Shown: positions 7,008 through 13,399 of the stretch, in pieces
Position numbering within the stretch: position 1 is the first letter of the stretch
Layout: the number at the start of each line of letters is the position of its first letter
DNA from: Kouleothrix aurantiaca
GTDB taxonomy: Bacteria > Chloroflexota > Chloroflexia > Chloroflexales > Roseiflexaceae
Assembly (NCBI GenBank): GCA_001399705.1
Contig: LJCR01000018.1
Coordinates: 1 to 16,810 of the forward strand
Direction: 5' to 3'
Length of the DNA stretch: 16,810 bases
Notes under the pieces: model-generated
The model's database searches: none
What the model saw: only the letters and a program-made list of their open reading frames with translations
What the model was told of the DNA's origin: nothing
Translations under genes and position numbers: made by a program

Positions 7008-7049
7008 TCTGTACCGAGAGTCCTGTGGCGCCATCTCACATGACACGCA

Positions 7050-7116
7050 CGTGGGGGAGCTACGTACAAACGCCAGGGCAACCGCAATCAACGGTTGCCC
7101 TGGCGCTTCCCCCACG
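7050..7116. terminator. Large nested hairpin between oxidase and cytochrome b operons
   Basis: A perfect 14-bp stem (7071-7084 with 7092-7105, loop CAATCAA) is enclosed by an outer 9-bp stem (CGTGGGGGA at 7050-7058 with its complement at 7108-7116). It starts 27 bp after the oxidase stop codon and ends the oxidase transcript just before promoter B. No T run follows on either strand. Confidence 0.65.
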
Positions 7117-7142
7117 GGTGGATTGTCTACCTCACATGCGCA

Positions 7143-8255
7143 TTAGTGCGTCATCCCCGGCATGTTCGCCGGCATCGCGGTGGGCGCTGCCGGCGCCCTA
7201 TCAGTAGTGGGAGGGGTGTAGCCCTCGTACTGGATGACCTGGATCAGCCCACCCGGCTCAACGCCGTCGTTCTCGGTGTGGTGCAGCTCGTGGCAGTGGA
7301 ACACCCACGTGCCGGGATTGTCAGCCCGAAAGACCACGTCGTAGATCTCGCCCGCGTCAATCGAAAGGGTGTTGATCGTCTGCTGCAGCTCCGGGCGGAT
7401 CGGCTCGCCGTCCTTCGCCACGAGTGTGAAGTCGCCGCCGTGCAGGTGCATCGGGTGGGCCAGGTTCGAGATGTTGATCAGGCGCACCCGCACCAGATCG
7501 CCCTCTTTCACGGTCCATGGCTCATTGGCGGGAAATGCCTTGCCGTTGATCGTGAAGTAGTTATAGTTCATGTTCATGCCGCCCATGCCGCCATCCTGCC
7601 CATCCATGCTGCCGCCATCGGGCATGGCGTGCTGCGCTGCCGGCATCGCGGTTGTGTCCCAGGCTGAGAGCATCATCGTGAACTCTTTGTCGAAGCGAGT
7701 GGGCGGCGGCGTGGCCGGGTCGATGATGATCGACCCATACAGCCCGCGATCGATCTGCTCGACCGCGTTCAGATGCGAGTGATACATAAACGTCCCGGCG
7801 TGCGAGGCTGGAAACTCGTAGGTGAAGCTCTGCCCCGGCTCAATCGCCGGTTGTGTGATCGGCGGGACGCCGTCCATTGCGTTTGGTACGTGCAGGCCGT
7901 GCCAGTGAATAGCGGTCGCCTGTTTGAGCTCATTCTTGAGCGTGACTCGCAGCGTGTCGCCCTCGGTCACGCGGATCAGTGGGCCGGGCACCTGGCCGTT
8001 GTAGGTGATCGCCGGCACGCTCACGCCGGGCGCGATCTCCCAGGGCGCCTCCTTCGCGACCAGCTGGAACTCACGCACGTTGCCGGTCGGCTTGGGTTTC
8101 CCAGCGAGGCCGATGTCGAAGCCGGCCGCCGCCTGTGTGGCCTGGGGTTGGCCGAAGCGCGCGCCGGCAACCCAGCCGCCAGCCGCGACGAGCGCGACGA
8201 TAGCGGCAATGGCGATCCAGCGCCAGGGGTTTCTGGATGTAGGTTGAGCGGTCAT
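7143..8255 (-). CDS. Two-domain multicopper oxidase, membrane-anchored or secreted
   Basis: The 370-residue protein has an N-terminal hydrophobic segment (12-31) followed by two cupredoxin domains. Domain 1 carries HWHG (117-120) and HSH (159-161). Domain 2 carries HPMHLHG (267-273) and HCHELHH (320-326), giving the type 1, 2 and 3 copper ligands of laccase-like oxidases. The linker (203-231) is rich in Met, His and Gly, like the Met-rich segments of cuprous oxidases. The chain is shorter than three-domain CueO or CopA oxidases (450 or more). It ends PANMPGMTH, echoing the tail of the YVTN lipoprotein. A role in Cu(I) oxidation outside the membrane is likely. Its ATG overlaps the stop of the YHS gene (ATGA), and AAGGAG lies 9 nt upstream. 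Confidence 0.92.
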   Translation of the reverse strand: MTAQPTSRNPWRWIAIAAIVALVAAGGWVAGARFGQPQATQAAAGFDIGLAGKPKPTGNVREFQLVAKEAPWEIAPGVSVPAITYNGQVPGPLIRVTEGDTLRVTLKNELKQATAIHWHGLHVPNAMDGVPPITQPAIEPGQSFTYEFPASHAGTFMYHSHLNAVEQIDRGLYGSIIIDPATPPPTRFDKEFTMMLSAWDTTAMPAAQHAMPDGGSMDGQDGGMGGMNMNYNYFTINGKAFPANEPWTVKEGDLVRVRLINISNLAHPMHLHGGDFTLVAKDGEPIRPELQQTINTLSIDAGEIYDVVFRADNPGTWVFHCHELHHTENDGVEPGGLIQVIQYEGYTPPTTDRAPAAPTAMPANMPGMTH

Positions 8256-8944
8256 GATGCAACACTCCTTGATACAAGAGACGTATGACAGGCCATTTGC
8301 CGCTGCTGGCGGACCTTGCGCAGCAGGTAGACGATTCCGATCAGGTTCATCAGAATGCCAAGCCAGAGCAATGGGGTCTTGTAGGCGTTCAGAAAGATCG
8401 CCGCGCCGGAGAGACCAACGATTGGGAGAATATCGGCCAGATGGTGGGCGCAGCAGGCCAGCATCGCCGTCGCGCTCGTGCCGGTGCTGGCGGCCACACC
8501 GCCAGCCGCGGCGTGCGCATGCAGCCTGCGCAGGTAGGTAAACAATCCCACCTGCGTGCCGAAGCCGAGCGCGATCGCGCCGATGAAGTTGCGGTCATCT
8601 GCCAGTTGCTCCAGGGCGTGCGCCCAGCCCTGGGCAAGCGTGATAATCCCCAGGTAGAAGGCCAGCAACCCGAGGATGGCCAGCAGGCCAAAGACGATCG
8701 GGCGCCGCAGAGCCCTGCCTGATGCGCCGATCGTGGATGCCTGGACCTGGCCGGCAGACGCACGGGCCGCCGCCGTCTCGGCAGCGGAAGCGCCACCGAG
8801 TGGCGGGTAGAAGCGCTGCGGCTCGGCGTCAAACTGCGCCACGCAGGCGGCCGAACAGAAGTGGACCTGCGCGCCACCGATGTGGCGCGTGGCATATGCG
8901 TCTTGTTCCGCGATCGTCATACCACAGACGGGGTCTCGAACCAT
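8252..8944 (-). CDS. YHS-domain membrane protein with CCAHH motif
   Basis: The 230-residue protein starts with a YHS domain (RDPVCGM, Cys 7, with Cys 30 and Cys 34 in HFCSAAC), a small metal-binding fold found at the start of copper ATPases. A linker leads to four predicted membrane helices (about 82-104, 119-137, 160-187 and 191-208). The third begins with MLACCAHHLADILP (161-174), a Cys-Cys/His-His cluster within or at the edge of the membrane that could carry metal or electrons. The C-terminus is basic. I know this arrangement as a recurring but uncharacterised family near copper oxidases. AAGAGG lies 7 nt before the ATG. It is translationally coupled to the oxidase and driven by promoter C. 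Confidence 0.82.
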   Translation of the reverse strand: MVRDPVCGMTIAEQDAYATRHIGGAQVHFCSAACVAQFDAEPQRFYPPLGGASAAETAAARASAGQVQASTIGASGRALRRPIVFGLLAILGLLAFYLGIITLAQGWAHALEQLADDRNFIGAIALGFGTQVGLFTYLRRLHAHAAAGGVAASTGTSATAMLACCAHHLADILPIVGLSGAAIFLNAYKTPLLWLGILMNLIGIVYLLRKVRQQRQMACHTSLVSRSVAS

Positions 8945-8985
8945 AACCGTGCCTCTTTCTCACTGTCCATAATATCGCTATGCGT

Positions 8986-9039
8986 AGTGTCACCGACTGC
9001 GCTGAGTCTCGCCTGAGCCGTAGCTGAGGTTCGGCTGAG
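8986..9039 (-). promoter_or_regulatory. Promoter C with four 11-bp CTCAG repeats (YHS/oxidase operon)
   Basis: Four perfect plus-strand CTGAG cores start at 9002, 9013, 9024 and 9035. This is the cleanest set in the window. The hexamer at the expected -10 place (8991-8986) is GACACT, a weak match, so the promoter is probably the most dependent on its activator or uses a nearby alternative. Confidence 0.75.
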
Positions 9040-9085
9040 GATGGCCGGTCTGACAGCGGCTGACTCGGCCGGTTGCCGCGCATCA

Positions 9086-10453
9086 TCAGTGGACATACAG
9101 ATCAGCGCGGGTGAGCGGCAGGCTGCTCTTGCCACCGTCCGCCTTCGACAGCAACGTCTGATTGACGCTGATAATGCCGCGCTCGAAGCCGTGGGCGGAT
9201 GCCGCCAGATACAGCCGCCATGTGCGGTACGTTGCTTCATCGGACATCGCGATGACCTCATGTCGGCGCGCCTCCAATCGGCTGACCCAGTGGCGCAGGG
9301 TCAGGGCATAATGCTCGCGCAGATTCTCCACGTCACGCACCTCAAAGCCCACCCGCTCGGCGGCCAGGTTCACAGCGCTGACTGGAGCCAGCTCGCCGTC
9401 GGGAAAGACATAGCGCTGAGCAAACTGCCCCTCGCCAAGGAGCCACCGGCGGAGCGAGCGCTGCCAGCCTGCCTCACGGCTCGCACGTCGCGGGGCGCAG
9501 CAGGCCGCTGTGCCGGCGAGCGCTGCGGGCAGCGATGCACGGCGGGCGATGCCGTGGTTGAGGAACAGCCCGCCGGGTTTGAGCAGCCGGTACGCGTGGG
9601 CAAAGTAGTGTGGCAGGCGGCATACCCCGACGTGCTCGAACATGCCGACGCTGACGATCTTGTCGAACCAACCGGCACCGATGCTACGATAGTCACACAG
9701 TTTGACGCAGGCCCGCGCGCCCAGGCCGGCGCGGGCGATCTGCGCGTTCGCGTAGTAGGCCTGTTGTTCGCTCAGGGTGATGCCCAGGACAGAAACGCCG
9801 TAGCGCTCGGCGGCGTACATCGCCAGGCCACCCCAGCCACAGCCGATGTCGAGCAGCCGCTCGCCGCGCTTGAGATGTAGCTTTCGGCAGATGTAGTCCA
9901 GCTTGCGCTCTTGCGCCGTGTCCAAGTCTTCCGTGCCGGTCGCAAAGTAAGCGCAGGAGTATTGCATGCGCGCGTCGAGCCAAGCTGCGTAGAAGTCGTT
10001 GCCGACGTCGTAGTGGTACTGGATGGCGGCGCGGTCGCGCTCGCGCGAGTGTAACGCGCCGTGCAGCCGCGCCGGCCCACGACCGGCGGACTTTGCCACG
10101 GGCATTGGAAGCGCCAGGAGGTCGCGCGCCACGGTGGCGAGGTCGCGGAGCGAGAGTTGCCGCGCCGCGAGGTCGTCGAACAGCGCGACGGCGGCGAAGA
10201 TATCGCCGTCGATCTCGAAATCGCCACAAATGAATGCCTCGCCGAGTGACAGCTCGATGGGCGGCGCGAACATCCGCCGTAGCGCGCCAGGGTGGTTGAG
10301 GACGAGCGTGAACGCTGGCGCCAGAGCAGGCAGCCTGGTTCCATCCCACAGGCGCACGGCAAAGGACCGCGGCGGTGGGAACAGCCGATCGATCAGCGCG
10401 ACGGTATGCTGCCACACCACGCTCACAGGCGCGGGTATCGAGTCGCGAGCCAT
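9086..10453 (-). CDS. cfa: Cyclopropane-fatty-acyl-phospholipid synthase
   Basis: The enzyme adds a methylene group from S-adenosylmethionine across double bonds of membrane phospholipid acyl chains. At 455 residues it has the usual length with an N-terminal lipid-binding part. YHYDVGNDFY (146-155), the SAM-binding LLDIGCGWGG (200-209), VSVGMFEHVG and FPDGEL are all present. GGGAGG lies 5 nt before the ATG. It follows the 34-residue membrane peptide gene and probably shares promoter D. Cyclopropanation is a known response to acid, oxidative and metal stress, which suits the island. Confidence 0.92.
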   Translation of the reverse strand: MARDSIPAPVSVVWQHTVALIDRLFPPPRSFAVRLWDGTRLPALAPAFTLVLNHPGALRRMFAPPIELSLGEAFICGDFEIDGDIFAAVALFDDLAARQLSLRDLATVARDLLALPMPVAKSAGRGPARLHGALHSRERDRAAIQYHYDVGNDFYAAWLDARMQYSCAYFATGTEDLDTAQERKLDYICRKLHLKRGERLLDIGCGWGGLAMYAAERYGVSVLGITLSEQQAYYANAQIARAGLGARACVKLCDYRSIGAGWFDKIVSVGMFEHVGVCRLPHYFAHAYRLLKPGGLFLNHGIARRASLPAALAGTAACCAPRRASREAGWQRSLRRWLLGEGQFAQRYVFPDGELAPVSAVNLAAERVGFEVRDVENLREHYALTLRHWVSRLEARRHEVIAMSDEATYRTWRLYLAASAHGFERGIISVNQTLLSKADGGKSSLPLTRADLYVH

Positions 10454-10520
10454 ACCGACCTCCCTCTATCATTCCAGCCCTGGCGTCGCGAACGCGAGCA
10501 CCATGTCAGCTCCTGGCGCC

Positions 10521-10625
10521 TCAGCGCGGCCATCCCCCGATCAGGAGCAGCGCTCCAATCATCGCAAGACAGCAGAGGATCATCGGCAGCCACATCTTCC
10601 AGCCACCATCGCTGTTGTGATTCAT
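10521..10625 (-). CDS. 34-residue membrane peptide (DUF2933-like)
   Basis: A short gene with a strong ribosome site (AAAGGAG, 6 nt before ATG). The product starts MNHNSDGGWKMWLPM and continues as one hydrophobic helix, ILCCLAMIGALLLIGGWP, ending in Arg and a stop. The His/Asn start, the WKMW stretch and the Cys-Cys pair in a single helix resemble small DUF2933 proteins common in copper and heavy-metal loci. This is from memory and the peptide is shorter than most. It is the first gene after promoter D and lies 68 bp before cfa. The function is unknown; a membrane-embedded partner or metal-binding accessory is possible. Confidence 0.72.
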   Translation of the reverse strand: MNHNSDGGWKMWLPMILCCLAMIGALLLIGGWPR

Positions 10626-10744
10626 GGGTCGCTCCTTTCAGCTTGAACGAACTGGGGGTAGTGAACAGCCCTTGCACCCCCTGGGGGCGCGCCGCGTGCG
10701 GCCACAAGCCAACAGCGCGCTCCAAGGGGAGAAACAAAACGCTC
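10626..10744 (-). other. 5' leader of the peptide/cfa transcript
   Basis: If transcription starts about 7 nt after the GATAAT box, the leader is about 120 nt. It contains a G/C hairpin (CACCCCC with TGGGGGC, about 10675-10688). I recognise no known riboswitch. Confidence 0.35.
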
Positions 10745-10750
10745 AACCTG

Positions 10751-10804
10751 ATTATCATATGTGTGGTTGAGGATGGGCTGAGGAACGGCTGAGGGGTAGC
10801 TGAG
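10751..10804 (-). promoter_or_regulatory. Promoter D with four 11-bp CTCAG-type repeats (peptide/cfa operon)
   Basis: Plus-strand cores TTGAG, CTGAG, CTGAG and CTGAG start at 10767, 10778, 10789 and 10800. The -10 hexamer GATAAT (10756-10751) begins 15 nt after the start of the last minus-strand repeat (CTCAA), the same geometry as promoters A and B. It is the best -10 match to TATAAT along with promoter A. Confidence 0.82.
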
Positions 10805-10920
10805 CAGATCGGGAGCCGGATGTGTTCCGCGCGCGTGCGGCAGCAATGATTCGCTCTGGTGAAGTGCGAGCGCGAATCTGTGGCGCCAAGAGCGATGCGC
10901 TGAAGAGCTGTGAGCAGCCC

Positions 10921-10942
10921 CCGGCGCCAGCAAGCGCGCCGG
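10921..10942. terminator. Hairpin after the DUF302 gene
   Basis: CCGGCGC (10921-10927) pairs with GCGCCGG (10936-10942) across an 8-nt loop, starting 22 bp past the DUF302 stop codon on the minus strand. No T run is present. Confidence 0.45.
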
Positions 10943-10963
10943 AGGGCCACTCGACCAGCTCGC

Positions 10964-11368
10964 TTACCTGCTCAGGGCCGCGATCACACGCTGGAGGCGG
11001 GTCCGCGCCTCGGTGGCGACGCTTTCCAGCGACGGATTGTCTGCCAGCTGCAACATGGCGATTGGATCGGCGATCGAGATCACGCTTCCACCGTCGTCTT
11101 CGTACACGATCACATTGCAGGGCAGCAGCAGCCCGATCTCCAGTTCGGTGGTCAGCGCCTGGTGTGCGAGCGGCGGGTTACAGGCGCCCAGAATGGTATA
11201 CTTGCGGAAATCGGCGCCGAGTTTCTGCTTGAGGGTCGCCTGGACATCAATCTCGGTCAGAACGCCGAAACCCTGTTCTTTCAACGCTGCGGTCACGCGC
11301 TCGATGGCCTGCGCATAGGACAGATCAAGCCGGGCGCGCAATGTGTCGTCGCTCATGGTTCCAGTCAT
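10964..11368 (-). CDS. DUF302-family protein
   Basis: This 134-residue soluble protein has the DUF302 pattern: SYAQAIERVTAALKEQGFGVLTEIDV near the start, then KYTILGACNPPLAHQAL, IGLLLPCNVIVYED and a C-terminal helix ending LQRVIAAL. Two Cys, in GACNPP and LLPCN, could bind a metal. The family is widespread in metal and sulfur stress loci, but no reaction is established to my knowledge. The ATG at 11368 is preferred because AGGAGG is 5 nt upstream. It lies after the DUF305 gene with a hairpin between. Confidence 0.88.
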   Translation of the reverse strand: MTGTMSDDTLRARLDLSYAQAIERVTAALKEQGFGVLTEIDVQATLKQKLGADFRKYTILGACNPPLAHQALTTELEIGLLLPCNVIVYEDDGGSVISIADPIAMLQLADNPSLESVATEARTRLQRVIAALSR

Positions 11369-11420
11369 AGCATCCTCCTGTGAAACCGATTTGGTCGGTA
11401 GCGGGATCTGGTGGGACGAT

Positions 11421-11467
11421 AGGCGGCGACACGGCCGGACAAGCCGTGCCGGTCCACATCGCCGCCT
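11421..11467. terminator. Hairpin between DUF305 and DUF302 genes
   Basis: AGGCGGCGA (11421-11429) pairs with TCGCCGCCT (11459-11467), and inside it CACGGC (11430-11435) pairs with GCCGTG (11443-11448). It could end part of the DUF305 transcript or set a lower level for DUF302. Confidence 0.55.
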
Positions 11468-11490
11468 GTTCGCCATCTTATCCAGCACCC

Positions 11491-12207
11491 TCACTGTCCT
11501 TGCACGCCGTACCAGTCGCGCAGATAACTCTGCATTTCGCTAATCTCCGCCTGCTGTGTCGTGACGATGCTCTGCGCCAGCGTCTTGAGCTCCGGGTGTT
11601 CCGCCTGATTGAGCGCCTGCTGGGCCATGCTGATCGCGGCCTGGTGATGCGGGATCATCATCTGCAGGAACATGCGATCGAAATCAGCGTTCGCCCCCAT
11701 CATCTGGCGCATCTGGTCGCGGTTCATCATACCGGCGCCGATCATCCCGCCGTTCATCATGCTGGGCATCGTGCCCGTACTGCTGGCGCCGTACCAGTCG
11801 TTGCGCCACTGCTGCATCTGCGCAATCTCACGCTGCTGCGCGGTGGTGATCCGCTGGGCCAGGTCACGCAGCTCTGGCCGCGCCGAGTCGGCAATCATCA
11901 TCTGCGCCGACATCACCGCGCCCTGGTGGTGCATAATCATCTGGTCAAGGAAGCGCTGATCGAAGGGCTGGTTCGGATCGGCCGCCGCTGTGCTGCCCAT
12001 CATGCCATTCCCCATCATGCCGGACATCATGCCGCCGCTCATCATGCCGCCCGACATCATTCCACCGCTCATCATGCCCGGCCCCATAGCTCCGCTAGAG
12101 CTGCTGCTCCAGAATGCCTCTGGGAACAGGCGCGGCCCCAGGCTGCCCAAAACCAGCGCGGTCAGGATCAACACTGCGCCAGTGAGTCCAATCCATCGTG
12201 CTTTCAT
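11491..12207 (-). CDS. Met-rich exported protein with two DUF305 domains
   Basis: The 238-residue protein has an N-terminal membrane segment (8-25). A Met/Gly repeat region (41-72) follows with four GMMSG units. Two helical DUF305 (ferritin-like) domains come next: the first has QMIMHHQGAVMSAQMM (His 93 and 94) and DLAQRI, the second MMIPHHQAAISMAQ (His 187 and 188) and TLAQSI. Each domain ends in a DWYG motif, so they arose by internal duplication. The domains are linked by another Met/Gly stretch (147-171). It is probably an outer-face copper-binding protein. AAGGAG lies 6 nt before the ATG. It is downstream of the two SHOCT genes in one run. Confidence 0.9.
   Translation of the reverse strand: MKARWIGLTGAVLILTALVLGSLGPRLFPEAFWSSSSSGAMGPGMMSGGMMSGGMMSGGMMSGMMGNGMMGSTAAADPNQPFDQRFLDQMIMHHQGAVMSAQMMIADSARPELRDLAQRITTAQQREIAQMQQWRNDWYGASSTGTMPSMMNGGMIGAGMMNRDQMRQMMGANADFDRMFLQMMIPHHQAAISMAQQALNQAEHPELKTLAQSIVTTQQAEISEMQSYLRDWYGVQGQ
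12010..12078 (-). repeat. Short tandem repeats coding GMMSG units
   Basis: Units of about 12-15 nt built on ATCATGCCG-type sequence (plus strand) repeat within the DUF305 gene and encode residues 44-66. Such repeats can change copy number by slippage and so alter the number of Met ligands. Confidence 0.6.
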
Positions 12208-12294
12208 TGGTATCTCCTTATCGCCCGCGAACTACATCGTCAAGCGGATTGGGGACGAGCGAACGCATCGGCCCGCTGATTGCTACGTTTGCCG

Positions 12295-12654
12295 TCACTG
12301 CAGCGTGTCGCGCGCCTGCATGAACTCTTCACGGCTGATCTCGCCGCGTGCGTAGCGGCGCTTCAAGATCTCCAGCGCGTCTGGTTCGGCGCCGGCCTGC
12401 CGCGCGGGAAACAGGTTGCTGAGCGCCCAAACCACCAGCGCGATCACCCCGATCCAGAACAGCAGCATGGTCAGCATGCCCAGCCAACCGAAACCGCCCA
12501 TCATGCCATAGCCGCCCATCATGCCCGGCCCCATCATTCCACCATACGCGCTTCCACCGAACACCGTCGGAAGCAGCAACGGTCCCAAGACGCCCAGCAC
12601 CACTGCGGCCAGGAGCACGCCCCCGCCGATAATAACGATCGATCGCGTCTTCAT
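12295..12654 (-). CDS. SHOCT-domain membrane protein with Met/Gly repeats
   Basis: The 119-residue protein has a first membrane helix (7-28), a Met/Gly segment (GGMMGPGMMGGYGMMGGFGW), a second helix (about 60-80), and a C-terminal SHOCT domain, ALEILKRRYARGEISREEFMQ. SHOCT is a short helical oligomerisation motif at the ends of many small membrane proteins. The ATG at 12654 is chosen over 12672 because AAGGAG is 6 nt before it. It is a paralogue of the next gene upstream. Metal binding by the Met segment is inferred. Confidence 0.85.
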   Translation of the reverse strand: MKTRSIVIIGGGVLLAAVVLGVLGPLLLPTVFGGSAYGGMMGPGMMGGYGMMGGFGWLGMLTMLLFWIGVIALVVWALSNLFPARQAGAEPDALEILKRRYARGEISREEFMQARDTLQ

Positions 12655-12721
12655 AATGCTCTCCTTATTCACCGAAACGCGGTGCGGCTCTCAGTTACCC
12701 CTACGTGGGCCGAAACTACGC

Positions 12722-12949
12722 TCACCGTAGCGCCTCGCGCGCCTGTATGAGCTCTTCACGGCTGATCTCACCGCGCGCATACCGCTGCTTGAGAATCTCC
12801 TCCGCGTCGAGTTCGGCTCCGGGCTGCTGCGTAGAGAAGACATGGGTCAGCCCCCAGACGATGAGCACGATCACACCGACCCAGAACAGTGCCATCACCA
12901 GCATGCCCAGCCAGCCGAAGCCAGCCATCGCAGTATATCCACCCATCAT
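12722..12949 (-). CDS. Small SHOCT-domain membrane protein
   Basis: The 75-residue protein starts MMGGYTAMAGFGWLGML, has one membrane helix (about 13-36) and a SHOCT domain, EEILKQRYARGEISREEL, at the C-terminus. From FGWLGM onward it is closely similar to its neighbour at 12295-12654, which has an added N-terminal helix. AGAGG lies 7 nt before the ATG. It is the first gene of the SHOCT/DUF305/DUF302 run. Confidence 0.82.
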   Translation of the reverse strand: MMGGYTAMAGFGWLGMLVMALFWVGVIVLIVWGLTHVFSTQQPGAELDAEEILKQRYARGEISREELIQAREALR

Positions 12950-13009
12950 CTTAGTACCTCTTTCGCTTGTGCTGATGCGCTTACGCGCACCGCTTGATTT
13001 GATGATTGG

Positions 13010-13064
13010 AGTATAGCAGGGTCAGATCAAGACCTGATGCGCGCGATCATCAAGGTTTGGTCAA
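13010..13064 (-). promoter_or_regulatory. Candidate promoter of the SHOCT/DUF305 run
   Basis: A good -10 (TATACT, 13015-13010) lies 60 bp before the first SHOCT gene. No -35 is seen at the right distance. TTGA cores upstream on the minus strand begin at 13064, 13053 and 13030, spaced 11 and 23 bp, and an ATCAG/CTGA dyad sits at about 13022-13038. It is likely activator-dependent but does not fit the CTCAG register of promoters A-D. Confidence 0.45.
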
Positions 13065-13367
13065 GAAATCGAGCCATTTGTAAGGATAGGGAATACAAGG
13101 ATATCGTGCAGCGGGGAGCCCAAACAGGGGAAAAGCAGCGGGAGGCACTCTGATTTTTGGTCTGGAGCGATCGGGAGCGTGAAGGAGAACGTGGCGCCCT
13201 GGTCCAGGTCGGGGCTACTCGCCCAGATGTGTCCATACGTGCGCCTCGACGAGCGTCTTCGCGATCGTCAGCCCGATACCGCTCCCGCCGAGCGCGCGTG
13301 AGCGAGCCTTATCGACGCAGCAGAAGCGCTTGAACAGCTGCGGTAGATGCTCCGGCGCGATGCCGAC
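13061..13367 (-). pseudogene. Frameshifted C-terminal remnant of a sensor histidine kinase
   Basis: On the minus strand from about 13367 one frame reads [15 protein letters not shown], then [20 protein letters not shown] and TLVEAH. These are the end of the G1 box, the F box and the G2 box of a HATPase_c domain. It then breaks, and the next frame from 13234 continues [21 protein letters not shown], the normal last strands of such domains. One net frameshift therefore lies near 13235, and the stop is at 13063-13061. Everything before the G1 box (sensor, HAMP, HisKA) is missing. The [11 protein letters not shown] style is that of EnvZ/BaeS-like kinases paired with OmpR/PhoB-type regulators. Confidence 0.8.
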
Positions 13368-13399
13368 AGCTTTTCAAGGCGAGCGGCACTGACCCGCGC

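Noticed and set aside
9041..9880. 279-residue plus-strand frame opposite cfa
   Set aside because: It is antisense to a well-supported SAM-dependent synthase with all its motifs and has no ribosome site.
12010..12078. CRISPR-like repeat array
   Set aside because: Units are short, have no spacers and keep the reading frame of the DUF305 gene.
11380..12279. His-rich 299-residue plus-strand frame resembling a metal-binding protein
   Set aside because: The His repeats arise from reading the GMMSG codons of the DUF305 gene on the opposite strand.
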